From Prolixibacteraceae bacterium (GTDB lineage: Bacteria > Bacteroidota > Bacteroidia > Bacteroidales > Prolixibacteraceae): DNA of 58,166 nt. The DNA lies in NCBI GenBank assembly GCA_019459485.1, contig JAIBEZ010000002.1, positions 1-58,166 on the forward strand, read 5' to 3'. Shown piece after piece: positions 45,286-54,600 of this stretch (its first letter is position 1; each line of letters opens with the position of its first letter). Under the pieces are notes generated by a model that did not search any database, was not told the DNA's origin, and saw only the letters and a list, made by a program, of their open reading frames with translations. A program made the position numbers and the translations under genes.

Positions 45286-46392
45286 CTATTGAGTTGCATG
45301 AAAAATGAGCAAAGGAGTGCGGGTATGCAACACCAGTTTTCGGGCAATGCTCGGATTAAACAGCATGGTCAACATATTTCGCCGGTGCGTAGTCAGGGCA
45401 AGAACATCAATTTGATTCTCCTGAATAAAATGATCGATTGCCTCGGGCAGGTTCTTGTTGTGAATCAACCGGCATTCGATATCCGCATCGGGATATTTTT
45501 CACACAAAGCATCTTTCAGCCCTTCGAGCCTGGCCTCCCCCAAACCACGGTTATTTCCCTGGTCAATGTGTAAACAAATCACTTTGGGCTTGAATGGAGT
45601 CATTAGCTTCACCAATCTGTCAACAGCAATAAAATCGCTTGGCTCGAAATTAGTTGCATACACAATTCTGCCGAAATTCTGCAGCCAGTTATCGGGAGTT
45701 GTTTCAGGAATGGTTAATACAGGCACTTTTGAATTAAAAATTACTCCGGCAGTGGTGGATCCGATGATATCGCCCGATTTGGCGTCGCCACCCCTGATGC
45801 CCATCACCACCAATTTTGGAGGATGAATTTGAATGTAGGAAAGTATATCATCTTCGGCTTCGCCTACTTTTACGATGTATTCGGGCTTGGCTTTATTCCA
45901 GCGGTGATAATCGATCAATGAGGTAAGCTTGTTCAGAAAAACTTCAAATTTTTTGTTGGTTTCCTTTTCTGTCATTTCGTAATTCAGGAAAAGGGCCGAA
46001 TCATATACAATCACATCCGAATATGGAATGGTCAGGAATTCAGGTTGCGGACTCGAGTGGTACAATACCATTTTTGACCCCAATTTTTCAGCAATGTCAA
46101 AACCCACTAACGCTGCTTTTAACGAATAATCAGAAAAATCGACTGGTATCAACACGTAATTTTCCCGTTTGATTTTATCGCTGATTACTTTTCCCATCAT
46201 CCTGTCAAGTATAGGGAAAGCCAGACTGGCATCCTTCTCATAAATACGGATACGAACCCCGGTATCCATTGCATTTTGAAGTAAATCAACATTTTCAAGG
46301 GAACAAACAATGTCCTCCGACTCCAAAAGCGAGCGTAGAATTTCAGCTTTGGAATACGGTAAAGTCGCGAGTGTGATCAGTTTTTCGTCCAT
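45286..46392 (-). CDS. universal stress protein with N-terminal DUF2007-like domain
   Basis: In this 368-residue protein, residues 1-70 (LITLATLPYSKAEILRSLLE...VRIRIYEKDASLAFPILD) resemble the DUF2007 'putative signal-transducing' domain. Two UspA-type domains follow (about 80-225: NYVLIPVDFSDYSLKAALVG...VVMGIRGGDA; about 230-368: RIVYATNFEPSDFIAVDRLV...LALTTHRRNMLTML). The second ends VLHTRTPLLIF. The GxxGG nucleotide motif is degenerate. Such tandem Usp proteins are tied to starvation or low-oxygen adaptation; the direct role is unknown. A 15-bp palindrome lies upstream. Confidence 0.85.
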   Translation of the reverse strand: MDEKLITLATLPYSKAEILRSLLESEDIVCSLENVDLLQNAMDTGVRIRIYEKDASLAFPILDRMMGKVISDKIKRENYVLIPVDFSDYSLKAALVGFDIAEKLGSKMVLYHSSPQPEFLTIPYSDVIVYDSALFLNYEMTEKETNKKFEVFLNKLTSLIDYHRWNKAKPEYIVKVGEAEDDILSYIQIHPPKLVVMGIRGGDAKSGDIIGSTTAGVIFNSKVPVLTIPETTPDNWLQNFGRIVYATNFEPSDFIAVDRLVKLMTPFKPKVICLHIDQGNNRGLGEARLEGLKDALCEKYPDADIECRLIHNKNLPEAIDHFIQENQIDVLALTTHRRNMLTMLFNPSIARKLVLHTRTPLLIFHATQ

Positions 46393-46446
46393 GGCTTTAT
46401 ATTTTAGTGGAATACGCTTTTACATACTTGTTCGCATTCTGATTGG

Positions 46447-46461
46447 TTTTGGTTACCAAAA
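46447..46461. promoter_or_regulatory. palindrome upstream of the stress protein
   Basis: TTTTGGTTACCAAAA is a perfect 7-bp-arm palindrome, 55 bp before the start codon, placed where an operator would be. The protein that binds it is unknown. Confidence 0.35.
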
Positions 46462-46514
46462 GAGTGTATTATTTTAAGTGATCTTCAACATCATAATATT
46501 TTGAATGCAGTTAC

Positions 46515-46557
46515 AAAAAAAGGGACTTTACCGCCAAAACGATAAAATCCCTTTTTT
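46515..46557 (-). terminator. terminator after gdhA
   Basis: AAAAAAGGGA and TCCCTTTTTT arms bracket ACTTTA...TAAAA, giving a stem with A/T tracts on both sides, downstream of the gdhA stop. Confidence 0.7.
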
Positions 46558-46685
46558 GAAAACTCACTGATCCTAGCAGATTTACCTGAAGTCATTAAGT
46601 TGCACTGAAACGATAAATGACAACCAACGACAACAATTTACTGCCGGCGATATGAACAAATACAATCATTAAACATGCGTTTTCT

Positions 46686-48038
46686 TTACACCACTCCCTG
46701 AGCGATCATTGCATCGGCAACTTTTATAAAACCGCCAATGTTGGCGCCTTTTACATAGTTGATGTGACCATCTTTTTCGGTTCCGTATTTCACGCATGTT
46801 TCGTGAATATTGATCATGATCTGGTGCAGTTTGGCATCCACTTCTTCTCTCGACCAAGGCAAACGCATCGAGTTTTGCGTCATTTCAAGTCCTGAAGTTG
46901 ATACACCACCGGCATTTGCTGCTTTGCCCGGTCCGTATAGGATTTTTGCAGCAAGAAATACTTCAACAGCTTCAGGAGTTGAAGGCATGTTGGCTCCCTC
47001 TGAAACTGCGAAACAACCATTTGCAACCATTACTTTGGCGTCGTCTTCGTTAATCTCGTTTTGAGTTGCACATGGGAAAGCCGCATCACATTTGATTCCC
47101 CATGGAGTCTGGCCTTCGAAATATTCAACTTTATATTTGTCAGCATATTCTTTGATGCGTCCGCGACGGATATTTTTCAATTCAAGCACATAAGCCAGTT
47201 TTTCTTCGTCGAAACCTTCCGGATCGTAAACAAATCCGGTGGAATCAGACATTGTAACAACTTTTGCTCCCATCTGAATCAATTTTTCAACGGCATATTG
47301 CGACACATTTCCCGATCCTGAAACGACCGCGGTTTTTCCGCTTAAATCCTGACCGCGGGTTTTAAGCATTTGATCGGCAAAATAAACTGCGCCATAACCC
47401 GTAGCTTCCGGACGAATCAAACTTCCGCCCCATTCAATTGCTTTTCCGGTCAACACACCGGTAAATTCATTCCTGATGCGTTTGTATTGTCCGAACATGT
47501 AACCAATCTCACGTCCGCCAACGCCTATGTCACCGGCTGGTACATCAGTATCGTTGCCAATATAACGTTGCAGTTCGGTCATAAAGCTTTGGCAGAAACG
47601 CATCACTTCATTGTCCGATTTTCCTTTGGGATCGAAATCAGAACCCCCTTTTCCACCACCCATCGGCAGCGTTGTCAGGCTGTTTTTGAAAACCTGTTCG
47701 AAAGCAAGGAATTTCAGGATCCCTAAGTTTACCGTCGGGTGAAAGCGGAGACCTCCTTTGTATGGGCCAATTGCGCTGTTCATCTGTATGCGGTATCCTC
47801 TGCTGATCTGAATTTGTCCGTTGTCGTCAACCCACGGAACACGGAACATCATCACCCTTTCAGGCTCTACCATGCGATCCAGTACTTTGGCATACTGGTA
47901 TTTTGGATTTTCCTGAATGAATGGCATCAGCGATTCAACCACTTCTTTTACTGCCTGATGGAACTCAGTTTCTCCCGGGTTTTTGGCAATTACTTTTGCC
48001 ATGAACTCGTTTACTTTTACGTCTAAAATGTTAGCCAT
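46686..48038 (-). CDS. gdhA: glutamate dehydrogenase
   Basis: The 450-residue hexameric-type enzyme has KGGLRFHPTVNLGILKFLAF, MGGGKGGSDFDPKGKSDNEV (catalytic Lys region), VPAGDIGVGGREIGYMFGQY, and a Rossmann domain GKTAVVSGSGNVSQYAVEKL (about 235-255). It interconverts 2-oxoglutarate plus ammonium and glutamate; NADPH preference is likely by family. It would assimilate ammonium such as that made by NrfA. A perfect palindrome lies upstream of its promoter. Confidence 0.96.
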   Translation of the reverse strand: MANILDVKVNEFMAKVIAKNPGETEFHQAVKEVVESLMPFIQENPKYQYAKVLDRMVEPERVMMFRVPWVDDNGQIQISRGYRIQMNSAIGPYKGGLRFHPTVNLGILKFLAFEQVFKNSLTTLPMGGGKGGSDFDPKGKSDNEVMRFCQSFMTELQRYIGNDTDVPAGDIGVGGREIGYMFGQYKRIRNEFTGVLTGKAIEWGGSLIRPEATGYGAVYFADQMLKTRGQDLSGKTAVVSGSGNVSQYAVEKLIQMGAKVVTMSDSTGFVYDPEGFDEEKLAYVLELKNIRRGRIKEYADKYKVEYFEGQTPWGIKCDAAFPCATQNEINEDDAKVMVANGCFAVSEGANMPSTPEAVEVFLAAKILYGPGKAANAGGVSTSGLEMTQNSMRLPWSREEVDAKLHQIMINIHETCVKYGTEKDGHINYVKGANIGGFIKVADAMIAQGVV

Positions 48039-48108
48039 AGTTGATTTATTTTTTTGTACTTAAAAATATTTTACCGATTGTTTCAATCTCTTTCTGAATA
48101 ATAAAGCA

Positions 48109-48170
48109 TAAAAGTAGCATCCATTCAGGAAGTTGCACTTCGCTGACATGCATTTACGTGTTTCACGTAA
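48109..48170 (-). promoter_or_regulatory. gdhA promoter with upstream palindrome
   Basis: TACTTTTA (minus strand, 48116-48109) is a -7-type box. Upstream at 48154-48170 is TTACGTGTTTCACGTAA, a perfect palindrome with 7-bp arms, centred near -57. It could be an activator or repressor site, or a weak end signal for modC, which stops at 48194. Confidence 0.45.
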
Positions 48171-48193
48171 GGAGAAAAAGAAAGAGAAAAATG

Positions 48194-49081
48194 TTACCGG
48201 AGTTTGCTGATAATCGGGTTGAATGCTTTTGAGAAAACCATTACCCTGTCGCCAATTTTTAAGTTTTCAAGGTCATTTTCGAAAGCAATGACTTTGATGA
48301 TTTGGTTGTTTCCGGAAATAACTGTCACTATATAAATCGTGTCCTGTTTTTCGATGCGTGCAATTTGCCCGGTAATCTGTACTTTTCCGCTGATGCTGTT
48401 GTCCAAAAACACATCTTCAGGTTTACCGGTTCGGGTAATTGTGCCGTTTTCGATGCAAAGCACCTGAGAGGCAAGTCGAAATACCTCATTTAAATCGTGA
48501 CTGACCATGATGGTGGTCACGCCCAACAATTGATGCGCCTGTGCAATTTCGTCCTGAAGTGTGGCGCGCATTTCAGCATCAAGCGCCGAAAGTGGTTCAT
48601 CAAGCAGCAAGAGTTGCGGCTTTCGGGCAAGGGCGCGCGCCAACGCAACCCGCTGCTTTTGTCCTCCGGATAAGCCATTGGGTTTCCGTTTTCGGAATTC
48701 CGACAAACCAAACATTTCCAGTAAATCATTCAGCGCTAACTGGTTTTTTTCGGGTTGGGCAAACTGAATGTTTTGTTCCACCGTCATGTTCGGAAACAGT
48801 GCATAATCCTGAAACATCAGGCTGATGTTGCGTTGCTGAGGTACAATGTTGATCTGCTTTGCCGAATCGAACCAAACTGTATTTCCAAACCGGATCAATC
48901 CTTTATCAGGAATTACCAATCCGGCCAGAATTCGCAGCAGGGTTGTTTTTCCTGCACCCGACTCACCAAACAAGGCAATCAATTCGCCCGCCGGAATAGT
49001 TGTCTGAATGTCCAGATTCATCGGTCCATTGGCAGTCAGCATCCGCTTTTCAACATCAATATAGATTACATCATTCGCCAT
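48194..49081 (-). CDS. modC: molybdate ABC transporter ATPase ModC
   Basis: The 295-residue protein has Walker A GESGAGKTT (about 39-47), Q-loop QDYALFPNMTVEQN, signature LSGGQKQRVALARALA, Walker B LLLLDEPLSALD, and a C-terminal TOBE-like domain (about 225-295: VQITGQIARIEKQDTIYIV). It powers molybdate (or tungstate) import with ModB. It is the last gene of the six-gene operon, overlapping modB by 16 bp. Confidence 0.9.
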   Translation of the reverse strand: MANDVIYIDVEKRMLTANGPMNLDIQTTIPAGELIALFGESGAGKTTLLRILAGLVIPDKGLIRFGNTVWFDSAKQINIVPQQRNISLMFQDYALFPNMTVEQNIQFAQPEKNQLALNDLLEMFGLSEFRKRKPNGLSGGQKQRVALARALARKPQLLLLDEPLSALDAEMRATLQDEIAQAHQLLGVTTIMVSHDLNEVFRLASQVLCIENGTITRTGKPEDVFLDNSISGKVQITGQIARIEKQDTIYIVTVISGNNQIIKVIAFENDLENLKIGDRVMVFSKAFNPIISKLR

Positions 49082-49746
49082 GTGTCGTATTTTTTATTGA
49101 CGCTGTAAATGGTGGTGAGCAAAACCAGCGAAATCAGGAATAAAATCAGGGCATATTGATTGGCAGCTTCAAAATTGAGTGCCTGTACTTCGTCGTAAAT
49201 GGCAATCGAAGCCACGCGGGTTTCGCCGGGCATGTTTCCACCCACCATCAGCACAATTCCGAATTCGCCAATGCTGTGTGCAAAAGTGAGGGCTACGGCT
49301 GTAATAACCGATGGTTTTATGTTGGGAAGCAATACCCTGAAAAATGTAATCATTTTTGATTTTCCGAGCGTGTAGGATGCTTCGCGCAAACTATCGGGCA
49401 AAGCGCGCAACCCGTTGTGCAACGGTTGAACCATAAAAGGCAGACTAAAAATGACCGAAGCAATCAGCACTCCTTCGAAAGAAAATGCCAGACGAACATC
49501 GAAAATCCGCCCCAGCCAGTCGCCAAACCAGTTGCGCGGACTGTAAATAACCAGCATGTAATACCCGATTACCGAAGGAGGTAAAACCATTGGTATACTT
49601 ACCAAAGCTTCAATGAGCGGTTTTATCCTGACCTTTGTGTAAGCCAGCCAATAAGCAAATGGCAGCCCAATCAGCACTAAAATAACTGTGGTCGAAACCG
49701 CCAGTTTCAGGGTAAGGAGTATCGTTTGTAAAAATTCATTGTCCAT
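49066..49746 (-). CDS. modB: molybdate ABC transporter permease ModB
   Basis: The 226-residue protein is counted from ATG 49746 (MDNEFLQTILLTLKLAVST); an in-frame ATG at 49800 is rejected because it adds a polar extension. About five helices are present, with the EAA-type loop EASYTLGKSKMITFFRVLLP contacting ModC, and SIGEFGIVLMVGGNMPG near the C-terminus, characteristic of ModB. It forms the inner-membrane channel for molybdate. Confidence 0.92.
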   Translation of the reverse strand: MDNEFLQTILLTLKLAVSTTVILVLIGLPFAYWLAYTKVRIKPLIEALVSIPMVLPPSVIGYYMLVIYSPRNWFGDWLGRIFDVRLAFSFEGVLIASVIFSLPFMVQPLHNGLRALPDSLREASYTLGKSKMITFFRVLLPNIKPSVITAVALTFAHSIGEFGIVLMVGGNMPGETRVASIAIYDEVQALNFEAANQYALILFLISLVLLTTIYSVNKKYDTWRMM

Positions 49747-49825
49747 ATTATTCCAATTTGAAGATTTGAAGATTTGAGAATGTGCAGGATTCATTTTCAA
49801 ATTTTCAAATCGTCACATTTTCAAA

Positions 49826-50230
49826 TTATTGTTTTTTCATCAGCGAAACCTCGTTTGCTTTTACCAGCGCTTCCGTTTCATCGCCAACTTTCAGATCGAG
49901 CGAATCGACTGAGCGGGTGGTAATGGCCGAAGTAATCGTGTATTTCAGAAATCGCAGGCTGATTTTGCTCAAAAGCTCGCCACGTTCAACATGCTTCACG
50001 GTGCATTTCATCCGGTTGCGCATACTGATGATTCCTGAAAGGTTTTTTGCCAGCGAAACTTCAGTTTCCTTAAATACCAGTTCAATGTTATGGCCGGTTT
50101 CCAGCCATTCCGGTCGGGTTGCCGATTCGATCAACATGGCCGAAAAGTTTTGTCCATCTACATCCACATCCACCAGGAGAATAGCTCCCGAATGCTGTAT
50201 TTTTGATATTATTCCGGATAATTTATTCAT
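49826..50230 (-). CDS. TOBE/molbindin-like molybdate-binding protein
   Basis: The 134-residue protein has two TOBE-like halves: KLSGIISKIQHSGAILLVDV...NIELVFKETEVSLAKN and LSGIISMRNRMKCTVKHVE...EALVKANEVSLMKKQ. Each has the LSGxI start and a (K)EVSLxK end of molybdate-binding Mop domains. It is a stand-alone di-Mop protein, likely a cytosolic molybdate store or sensor. It overlaps modA by 4 bp. No DNA-binding domain is present, so it is not ModE. Confidence 0.88.
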   Translation of the reverse strand: MNKLSGIISKIQHSGAILLVDVDVDGQNFSAMLIESATRPEWLETGHNIELVFKETEVSLAKNLSGIISMRNRMKCTVKHVERGELLSKISLRFLKYTITSAITTRSVDSLDLKVGDETEALVKANEVSLMKKQ

Positions 50231-50970
50231 TTTGGTAAAGTAAATCCATATTTTTCAAATATCAGCCTTGCAGCAGGGCCGGAAATAAATTCAGAAAATT
50301 CAAATGCTACTCTATTTTGTTTTGCATGATTTAGAATTACATACGCCTGCTCAAGTGGTCGATGCGATTTCTCGTCAATCAAAAAATATTTTCCCTGATT
50401 GCTCATGGATGGCGATAAGACCAGCGATAACGCAATCAAACCCGCCTCAGCATTTCCCGACAGGCAAAATTGAGCAGCCTGAGAGATGTTTTCACCATAA
50501 ATCAACTGTTTCTCAACTTTTTCGTAAAGCCTGTAAAACTTCAATACTTCCACCGACCGCTGCCCATAAGGTGCATGTTCCGGATTGGCAGTTGCTATTT
50601 TGATCTTTGGTTTCTCCGCCAAAACCGACAAGCCTTTGCTTACATCCAAACTTGCACTCCACAAAACAATGCGCCCGATTGCATAAAGTTTTGGTTCAGT
50701 AAGTGTTAACCCGGCTTCTTTTAATTTTTTTGGATATACAATGTCAGCAGAAAAATACAGATCGAATGGCGCACCGTTTGAAATCTGCGTAAAGGCATTG
50801 CCCGACGAACCGTAAATGACTTCTATATTTGCACCCGAATTGGTCTTTTTGAACTCTTTAACTACTTCATCCATTGCGTAACGCAAATCGGCTGCCGCTG
50901 CAACTTTTACTGTTTGCGCCTGAGCCGACATCGCAATCCAAAAGGCTATAATCGTAAGTATTTGTTTCAT
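50227..50970 (-). CDS. modA: periplasmic molybdate-binding protein ModA
   Basis: The 247-residue protein has a signal peptide (1-18, ending AQA) and the ModA pattern VKVAAAADLRYAMDEVVKEF (oxyanion-binding Ser/Ala loop), IEVIYGSSGNAFTQISNGAP and DLYFSADIVYPKKL. It binds molybdate or tungstate in the periplasm for ModBC. It is overlapped by the upstream regulator gene (ATGA, 50967-50970), so regulator and transporter are translated together. Confidence 0.92.
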   Translation of the reverse strand: MKQILTIIAFWIAMSAQAQTVKVAAAADLRYAMDEVVKEFKKTNSGANIEVIYGSSGNAFTQISNGAPFDLYFSADIVYPKKLKEAGLTLTEPKLYAIGRIVLWSASLDVSKGLSVLAEKPKIKIATANPEHAPYGQRSVEVLKFYRLYEKVEKQLIYGENISQAAQFCLSGNAEAGLIALSLVLSPSMSNQGKYFLIDEKSHRPLEQAYVILNHAKQNRVAFEFSEFISGPAARLIFEKYGFTLPK

Positions 50971-51620
50971 ATTTCTATGATATTGTTCTTGATGGCGAAT
51001 TTCACCATGTCAACCGTGCTTTTCAGGTTGAGTTTTTGCATGATGTGGTTTTTGTGCGACTCGACCGTGCGCACGCTGATGAAAAACCGGTCGGCAATTT
51101 CCTGATTGGTGTAACTTTCGCCCCACAATTTCAGGATTTCAATCTGGCGGGCGCTCAAACTGGCAATGTCCGTATTCTGACTCAGTTCATCTGCTTTCAG
51201 GTTTGAAATATAGCGGTTCAGCAAAATATGTGTGATCGATTTACTGTAATAATCGTGCCCGTTCCGGAGCGTATAAACGGCTTCGAGCAGATCGTTCCTG
51301 TCCGAATCTTTCCCAAGAAACCCCTTTGCCCCGGCTTTGATGGTCTTGAGCACAATATCTTCGCTGTCGATAACCGATACAATTAGTATTTTTAACTTGG
51401 GACTGCTGATATTTAACTGAATGATCAGGTTCAGGTTGCGCACCGAAATGTCGTGCATGTTCAGGATTAACACATGAACCTGAATTATTTTCAGCTTATC
51501 GGTCAGCACATTGCGATCGTCGCAGGCCAGCACAACCCTGAAATCAGAAATACCCGATAACAAACCCGAAAGTCCGTCGAGTACCAGTTTGTGTTCGTCA
51601 TAAATTGCGATATCAATCAT
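50967..51620 (-). CDS. LuxR/NarL-type regulator with Asn54 receiver
   Basis: In this 217-residue protein, residues 1-120 form a receiver fold: acidic D8-E9 (AIYDEHKLVLDGL) and Lys in AGAKGFLGKDS are kept, but the phosphorylated Asp is replaced by Asn54 (VLILNMHDIS). Residues 150-217 are a LuxR-type helix-turn-helix (SLSARQIEILKLWGESYTNQ, IADRFFISVRTVESHKNHIM). It lies 3 bp after the 1539-residue sensor gene and overlaps modA, so it probably controls this operon without ordinary phosphorylation of its own receiver. Confidence 0.9.
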   Translation of the reverse strand: MIDIAIYDEHKLVLDGLSGLLSGISDFRVVLACDDRNVLTDKLKIIQVHVLILNMHDISVRNLNLIIQLNISSPKLKILIVSVIDSEDIVLKTIKAGAKGFLGKDSDRNDLLEAVYTLRNGHDYYSKSITHILLNRYISNLKADELSQNTDIASLSARQIEILKLWGESYTNQEIADRFFISVRTVESHKNHIMQKLNLKSTVDMVKFAIKNNIIEI

Positions 51621-51623
51621 AGC

Positions 51624-54600
51624 TTAAATCATAATTGTCGAAGTTTTTAACCTTCCATCCATCAATATCGTCAGTGGGTTTTTAAACTGAACATGTTTGA
51701 AGAAATTGGTTTCGTGCACTACTTTCTGACTGTTCAGCATTTCCCAACTCACAAAATCGTTTGGCGACGAATGCTGAACCGAAAAATAGCCAATGTTCAT
51801 GGAAGTAACATTGTGGAAAAAGTGCGATCCCAATGAAGAATCGAGCGGATAATTATCGAGGCTCACCTCAACGATCACTTTCGCATTCGAAATCTGCGAC
51901 CAGTTAACCGGAATACCTACAAAACGGTCGCGACTTCCCCATCTTCCGGGGCCGATCAACACATATTTCCGGTCGTTTTCAACCATCATTTTATTCAGCT
52001 TTTCTATCTCTTCGGCCATTTCGATGGTTTTCAGTTTGCTGAATTTTTCATTGTCAACAAAAATTACATCCCTGATTTCCTTGATTTCGCCATTGCCAAC
52101 ACTCGATTTGGTGAACAAAACCATTTTCGAACGGTCCAGTTTATCGAGTTCGATGTTCTGCTTGATCTGGTCGCCGATCAGCGGCTTGATTTGCAAAAGG
52201 TAAAAAGTTGGCAAACCATTTTTCGACCGGTCGAGATCGACTGCATACTCAATTTCGACCGGCGAACCGAATGCCTCGTTGAGCGTGCTGAGCAATATGC
52301 TGATGGTTTCGGCAAGCGGAATGTAGCCGTAATTCAGAATGTCGGCAAAGTTGACAATCCGCGGCCCGTAAGCGCTCAGACCCGGCTCAACCCGATCGTT
52401 ATCAGGAATGTAAACCGAAGCGCAATGCGTCAGTGTTCCGTGTTTTTCTGCCTCGCTGATATTCAAAAGTTTGAGCGCTGCCAGTTCTCCGTGTTTCAGG
52501 AAGTCGAGTTCTGTTTCGCGGCAATCGAGTGCGTAAAACTGAACCTGCGAACTGTTCAGTAAATCTTTGATGCTGTAAATGGAAACCTGCGGGTATTTGG
52601 GTGAAAACCGGAACGATTTCCAGCCATCGACCACATACGTTCCCAAACCAACTGCTGCAACTGCAAAACCTTCTTCCGGTTTCATGTTGGCCACCGGATA
52701 ATAATTGTACGACTGCGCTACCCCGCTAATGTGCGGATAATAATAATCGCCGTATTGATTACCAACTAATTCCTGAAGAATGACAGCCATTTTTTCCTCT
52801 TCAATCTTGTGATGGATGACAGAGAAATAATTTCGTGCTTTTTCTGAAAATGTAGAAACAAAAACCAGTTTAATGGCAGTGGAAAGCCGTTCGAGCAGCA
52901 GTCGTTTATTCGTTTTGCTGTTTGGAACAATGTAGGTGTCGAACACCCCTGCAAATGGCTGCGTAATAGAATCTTCAGACGAACTTGATGATCTCACTGC
53001 GATGGGTTTGTCTATCTGCGATGTAAAAACTTTTAGCTTTTTCAGGAGCGAAATCGACAAATGAGCCTCCACAAACAGCGTTCTCAACTGATCGTAGGAA
53101 ATATCCGGATCTATGATTTTATCGAAAAGTTTGTTTTTCTGGATGAAATGCTGAAATTCATTTGAGCCGATTATTACTGTAATTGGCGCAAGAATGTTGA
53201 TCTGATTGGCCAGAGTTGGGAAATCCAGGTTGTAAATCAGCGTATTGATGAATGCCAGGCCGCGGCCTTTTCCGCCAAGCGAACCGCCTGAAAAGGAAAC
53301 AATGTTTTTTTCGTCGAGTACCGAAGTTTCATCGAAAGAAAGGATTTTGCCTTTTTTCTTTTCTTCCCGGTATTGTTTGATGGTATCCAGAAAGAATTGC
53401 CTTGTTTCGTCCATATCCTTAAACACACTGATCGATACCGGGTTGAGTGTTTTTGCCAGTTGAATTTCGCCACGAGCCATCAGCCAAAGCGAAAACTGGT
53501 TCTCGGAAGCGTGCAGGTACAACGATTCGTCGGGCACTTCCTGAAGCAGCGTTTCAAACTCGCGCAACGATTTTGCCACCCCAACTTTGTTTCCTTCCTT
53601 GTCGCGGAAAACAAAATTACCAAAACCCAGATAGCTGGTCAGGTAGTGTTTGAGGTCGTTCAACAGTGTTTCCGAATTTTTGTTGATGAAGGTAACTTCG
53701 AGCTCATTTGCAATTTTCTCGTTTCTGTTTTCCGACGATTGCAAAATGATTGGCAGCTTGGAAATGTGCGATTTAACGTATTTGATGAATTTTACCCCAG
53801 CATTTTTGTCCAGTTTTCCAACCCTGTCGAACTCAACATCCGAAATCACACAAAGCAAAAAGTCTTTGTACTTGTTGAAAATGGCGGTTGCTTCCTCATA
53901 ATTGCGGGCGTGCAGTATTTTCGGTCTCGAACGCATTTTGCAAATCTTGTCGAGTTCGTTTTTCTCCACTTCGGGCAACAATTGCTGCACCTGGCTAAAA
54001 ACGATGTCGTACAATATCTGAAGGTATTTCGAATAATAAAGCGGCGAATCCTCAATAAGTAGAATCACCCTGACAAGGCCAATTTTCGTGTCGTTCTCTA
54101 CATTTACTTTGTCCTCGGTCGATTTTACGATGGCGAACAGAATCAGCGAGTCGCCGTTCCAGACAAATAGTTTATCGACCGACCGGATGGTTGGAACCAG
54201 TTCTTCAAAATATTTGATGTCGCTTTTGTTGTTCAGCAATAAATAAATGGGCAGCGATTCGTTTCTGGCCCTGATTTGTTCGCTCAAATGCACAGGCGCT
54301 TCGCGGTCCATGCCTGCCATCAGGATAACCAAGTCGAAATGTGTAGTTTCCATCAACATCAGCGCCTCTTCATCAGAAGAAACCCCTGTAATCCGGGGAA
54401 CCGAAAAAAGGCTGTACTGGTAGGCCTCTCCCATGAATTTCTCGAAAAACGAGTCTTCGCTTTCGAGGGTAAAAGCATCGTACAAAGTAGCCACAAATAA
54501 AATATGCTTGACCTTGTACTTCATCATGTCGAGATAAATGTACTTGTCGATCGACTGCTGGTTGAAGTACAACTGGAGCGGTTTCTTGTTTTTTATCAGC

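Noticed and set aside
49826-50230. ModE repressor
   Set aside because: Two TOBE/Mop halves are present but no helix-turn-helix domain.
53373-54062. 229-codon + strand frame
   Set aside because: It is antisense to the giant sensor, whose frame is supported by several domains.
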